From assembly GCA_964374025.1 (NCBI GenBank), contig CAYJWU010000003.1, positions 1-48,075 of the forward strand: a stretch of DNA of 48,075 bases, written 5' to 3'. A program made the position numbers and the translations under genes. The notes beneath the pieces were generated by a model. That model searched no databases. It was not told where the DNA came from and saw only the letters and a program-made list of their open reading frames with translations. Shown piece after piece: positions 46,879 through 48,075 of this stretch; within the stretch, counting starts at the first letter, position 1, and each line of letters opens with the position of its first letter. The DNA is from JBASTI01 sp964374025. Lineage in GTDB: Bacteria; Patescibacteriota; Minisyncoccia; Spechtbacterales; HO2-43-30.

Positions 46879-46918
46879 AAATGAGACACTATAAAAGGGG
46901 GTGGGCCGTGTCTCATTT
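46879..46918 (-). terminator. Hairpin downstream of the beta-propeller gene
   Basis: AAATGAGACAC (46879-46889) and GTGTCTCATTT (46908-46918) are perfectly complementary. On the minus strand it follows the stop codon at 46942 by about 20 nt and is followed by GTCTCATTTTC, so it is a terminator candidate with a weak T-tract. Confidence 0.5.
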
Positions 46919-46941
46919 CAATTAAATCCCATGAAGGGTCA

Positions 46942-48075
46942 TTACAGGGCACAGATTTTGCCATCGTAACTCACCACATACACTCTGCCGTTGCCTACTG
47001 CAAATCCCCGAGGTTCATCGGAAAGAGTATATTTCCAGATGACACTCCCGTCTTGCGGCGCAAGCGCGTACACAAATTTATTCTTCGCGCCGACATATAT
47101 CCTGCCCTGTCCGTCAATAACTGAAGGAAACTGCACGGCAGAGGGGCTCGCGTCCGGAGTAAATGTCCAAAGAGTTGTACTCGCGTTCATCTTATGCAGC
47201 GCGCCTATATTACCGGTATCTTCCGTTCCCAAAAAGACATTTCCGTCCGCATCAAAGCTTGGCAAGTTACTTGCGAGCGAATCGCCAACATTATTACTCC
47301 AAATCTTTGAGCCGTCGGAGGGGGAAACGGCAAAGATACCGGATGTACCGATAAAAAGATGCCCGCCGGTATAAATAGTGCCGGTTGCGTTGATGCTGAC
47401 GCCGTTGGACAGCGCGTTGCTCATGTTTGGATTTTGCTTCCAGACCTCGCTTCCATTGGAGACATCCACTTTAAATATATATCTGTCCCCGGAATTGTTT
47501 GACATCTGCGCGGTAATATAGACATACTCATTCGCTCCCTCTTTTGCGATTGCTGGGGTTCGTATCCAAAATGCCGAAGAGCTAAATTGGCTTGTTGGCG
47601 TAAACGGAAAACCCGCGCGCAAGCTGCCGCTTTGAGAGATAGAATATAATCTTGATTTACTTGCTACATATATATTCCCGCTAGAATCTAATACAGGAGA
47701 CGTGAAAGTGTCATTGGCGCCAGTTACCAAATATTTCCAATCAAGCGAGCCGTCCAATGTTTTTATAGAATACAAGACGAGTTGATTGATGCTCGTATCC
47801 GTATATGTGGAATAGATACGGCTGCTGTCGGAGGAGAGCGCAGGAGACGCGCTGCTCCACCCTGCTCCATTTCCGCCCTGAACTTTAGGCTCAAATTTCC
47901 ATTTTTGAGTGCCATTTGTGTTCAGCGCGTACACTTTTCCCTCGCCATCCACGGCGTACACAACTCCGGAGCCGTCTATAACCGGCGGAGAAGAAGCGGT
48001 AGAGTCCATAGAGAAAACCCAAGTCGTTGTTGCCTGCGCCGAACTTGTCCATGAAGGCCCCGAGAGTGTTGCAAG
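46942..48075 (-). CDS. PQQ-like beta-propeller repeat protein, 5' end beyond window
   Basis: C-terminal 377 residues of a protein with repeated propeller blades, in which an alternating aromatic/Gly pattern recurs: DGEGKVYALNTNGTQKWKF, GNIYVASKSRLYSIS, GTIYTGGHLFIGTSGIFAVS, GNVFLGTEDTGNIGALHKM and GRIYVGAKNKFVYALAP. The frame is open to the window edge and continues upstream without a stop. No PQQ cofactor residues can be shown; in CPR such proteins are usually secreted or surface proteins. The two final stop codons (TAA TGA) are adjacent. Confidence 0.85.
   Translation of the reverse strand, partial: LATLSGPSWTSSAQATTTWVFSMDSTASSPPVIDGSGVVYAVDGEGKVYALNTNGTQKWKFEPKVQGGNGAGWSSASPALSSDSSRIYSTYTDTSINQLVLYSIKTLDGSLDWKYLVTGANDTFTSPVLDSSGNIYVASKSRLYSISQSGSLRAGFPFTPTSQFSSSAFWIRTPAIAKEGANEYVYITAQMSNNSGDRYIFKVDVSNGSEVWKQNPNMSNALSNGVSINATGTIYTGGHLFIGTSGIFAVSPSDGSKIWSNNVGDSLASNLPSFDADGNVFLGTEDTGNIGALHKMNASTTLWTFTPDASPSAVQFPSVIDGQGRIYVGAKNKFVYALAPQDGSVIWKYTLSDEPRGFAVGNGRVYVVSYDGKICAL

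Noticed and set aside
46930..46948. GGTCATTACAGGG as a fragment of the 23551-23702 element
   Set aside because: Only about 13 bases match, and they include the stop codon of the beta-propeller gene; chance cannot be excluded.
1..48075. CRISPR arrays or cas genes
   Set aside because: No regularly spaced short direct repeats and no Cas-like proteins were seen; the repeats present are palindromic and dispersed.

Overview
The window looks like a chromosomal fragment of a Candidate Phyla Radiation (Patescibacteria) bacterium, most likely of the Parcubacteria group. That placement is inferred from gene content: a very short IF-2 lacking a long N-terminal region, a DUF4446-infB-rbfA-DHH cluster, three tandem small pilin-like membrane proteins, a lone purN-like gene, tRNAs without an encoded CCA, many end-overlapping genes, and palindromic repeats read through inside protein genes. 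The standard code fits, since TGA ends several genes (for example rbfA and infB).

Layout. 0.1-1.7 kb: parAB. 1.8-2.4 kb: tRNA-Leu(CAA) and an AbrB/RelE-type toxin-antitoxin pair. 2.5-6.5 kb: a tightly packed operon (yvcK, HAD hydrolase, tsaC, MFS, purN-like). 6.5-9.1 kb: a PP2C-like phosphatase, a GlmU C-terminal-like acetyltransferase, a real sequencing gap, and a half-size MFS protein. 9.2-11 kb: a GH1 glycosidase carrying repeat-derived insertions, and a YkuK/DUF458 protein with an apparently leaderless promoter. 11-16.5 kb: a MoxR-DUF58-VWA (Bat-like) operon. 16.5-20.4 kb: a 54-codon ORF, tRNA-Leu(UAG), three pilin-like proteins, a solute-binding protein and a methyltransferase. 20.4-23.5 kb: gyrA and a metallo-beta-lactamase-fold hydrolase. 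23.5-24.8 kb: a 152-bp inverted-repeat element fused to the start of an rpsA-like gene. 24.86-25.64 kb: a promoter-to-terminator unit with no normal gene, strongly structured and carrying two micro-ORFs. 25.7-31.3 kb: half-size MFS, flippase-like protein, EndoQ-like nuclease, a metzincin-like protease gene split by one amber codon, and an O-antigen-ligase-like protein full of in-frame repeats. 31.3-36.8 kb: zinc-ribbon protein, amino-acid permease, MgtC, LOG protein, Ndk, and ComEC divided into two genes. 37-39.1 kb: membrane proteins and a type II restriction-modification pair. 39.2-40.6 kb: a 3D-domain protein behind a structured leader, tRNA-Leu(UAA), and an interrupted tRNA-Cys locus holding a GIY-YIG nuclease gene and an intact tRNA-Cys. 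40.6-43.8 kb: DHH/NrnA-like, rbfA, infB, DUF4446. 43.9-48.1 kb: tRNA-Ser, a RelBE-like pair, small proteins, msrA, a second GIY-YIG gene, two families of about 94-bp repeats, and a PQQ-type beta-propeller cut off by the window edge.

The most interesting signals are the structured transcription unit at 24.9-25.6 kb, the tRNA-Cys halves separated by a GIY-YIG gene and bordered by identical palindromes, the amber-interrupted protease with intact expression signals, the element at the rpsA start, and repeats that insert as whole codons into proteins. Two of the three N-gaps are flanked by identical 55-base copies and look like unmerged assembler overlaps rather than missing sequence.
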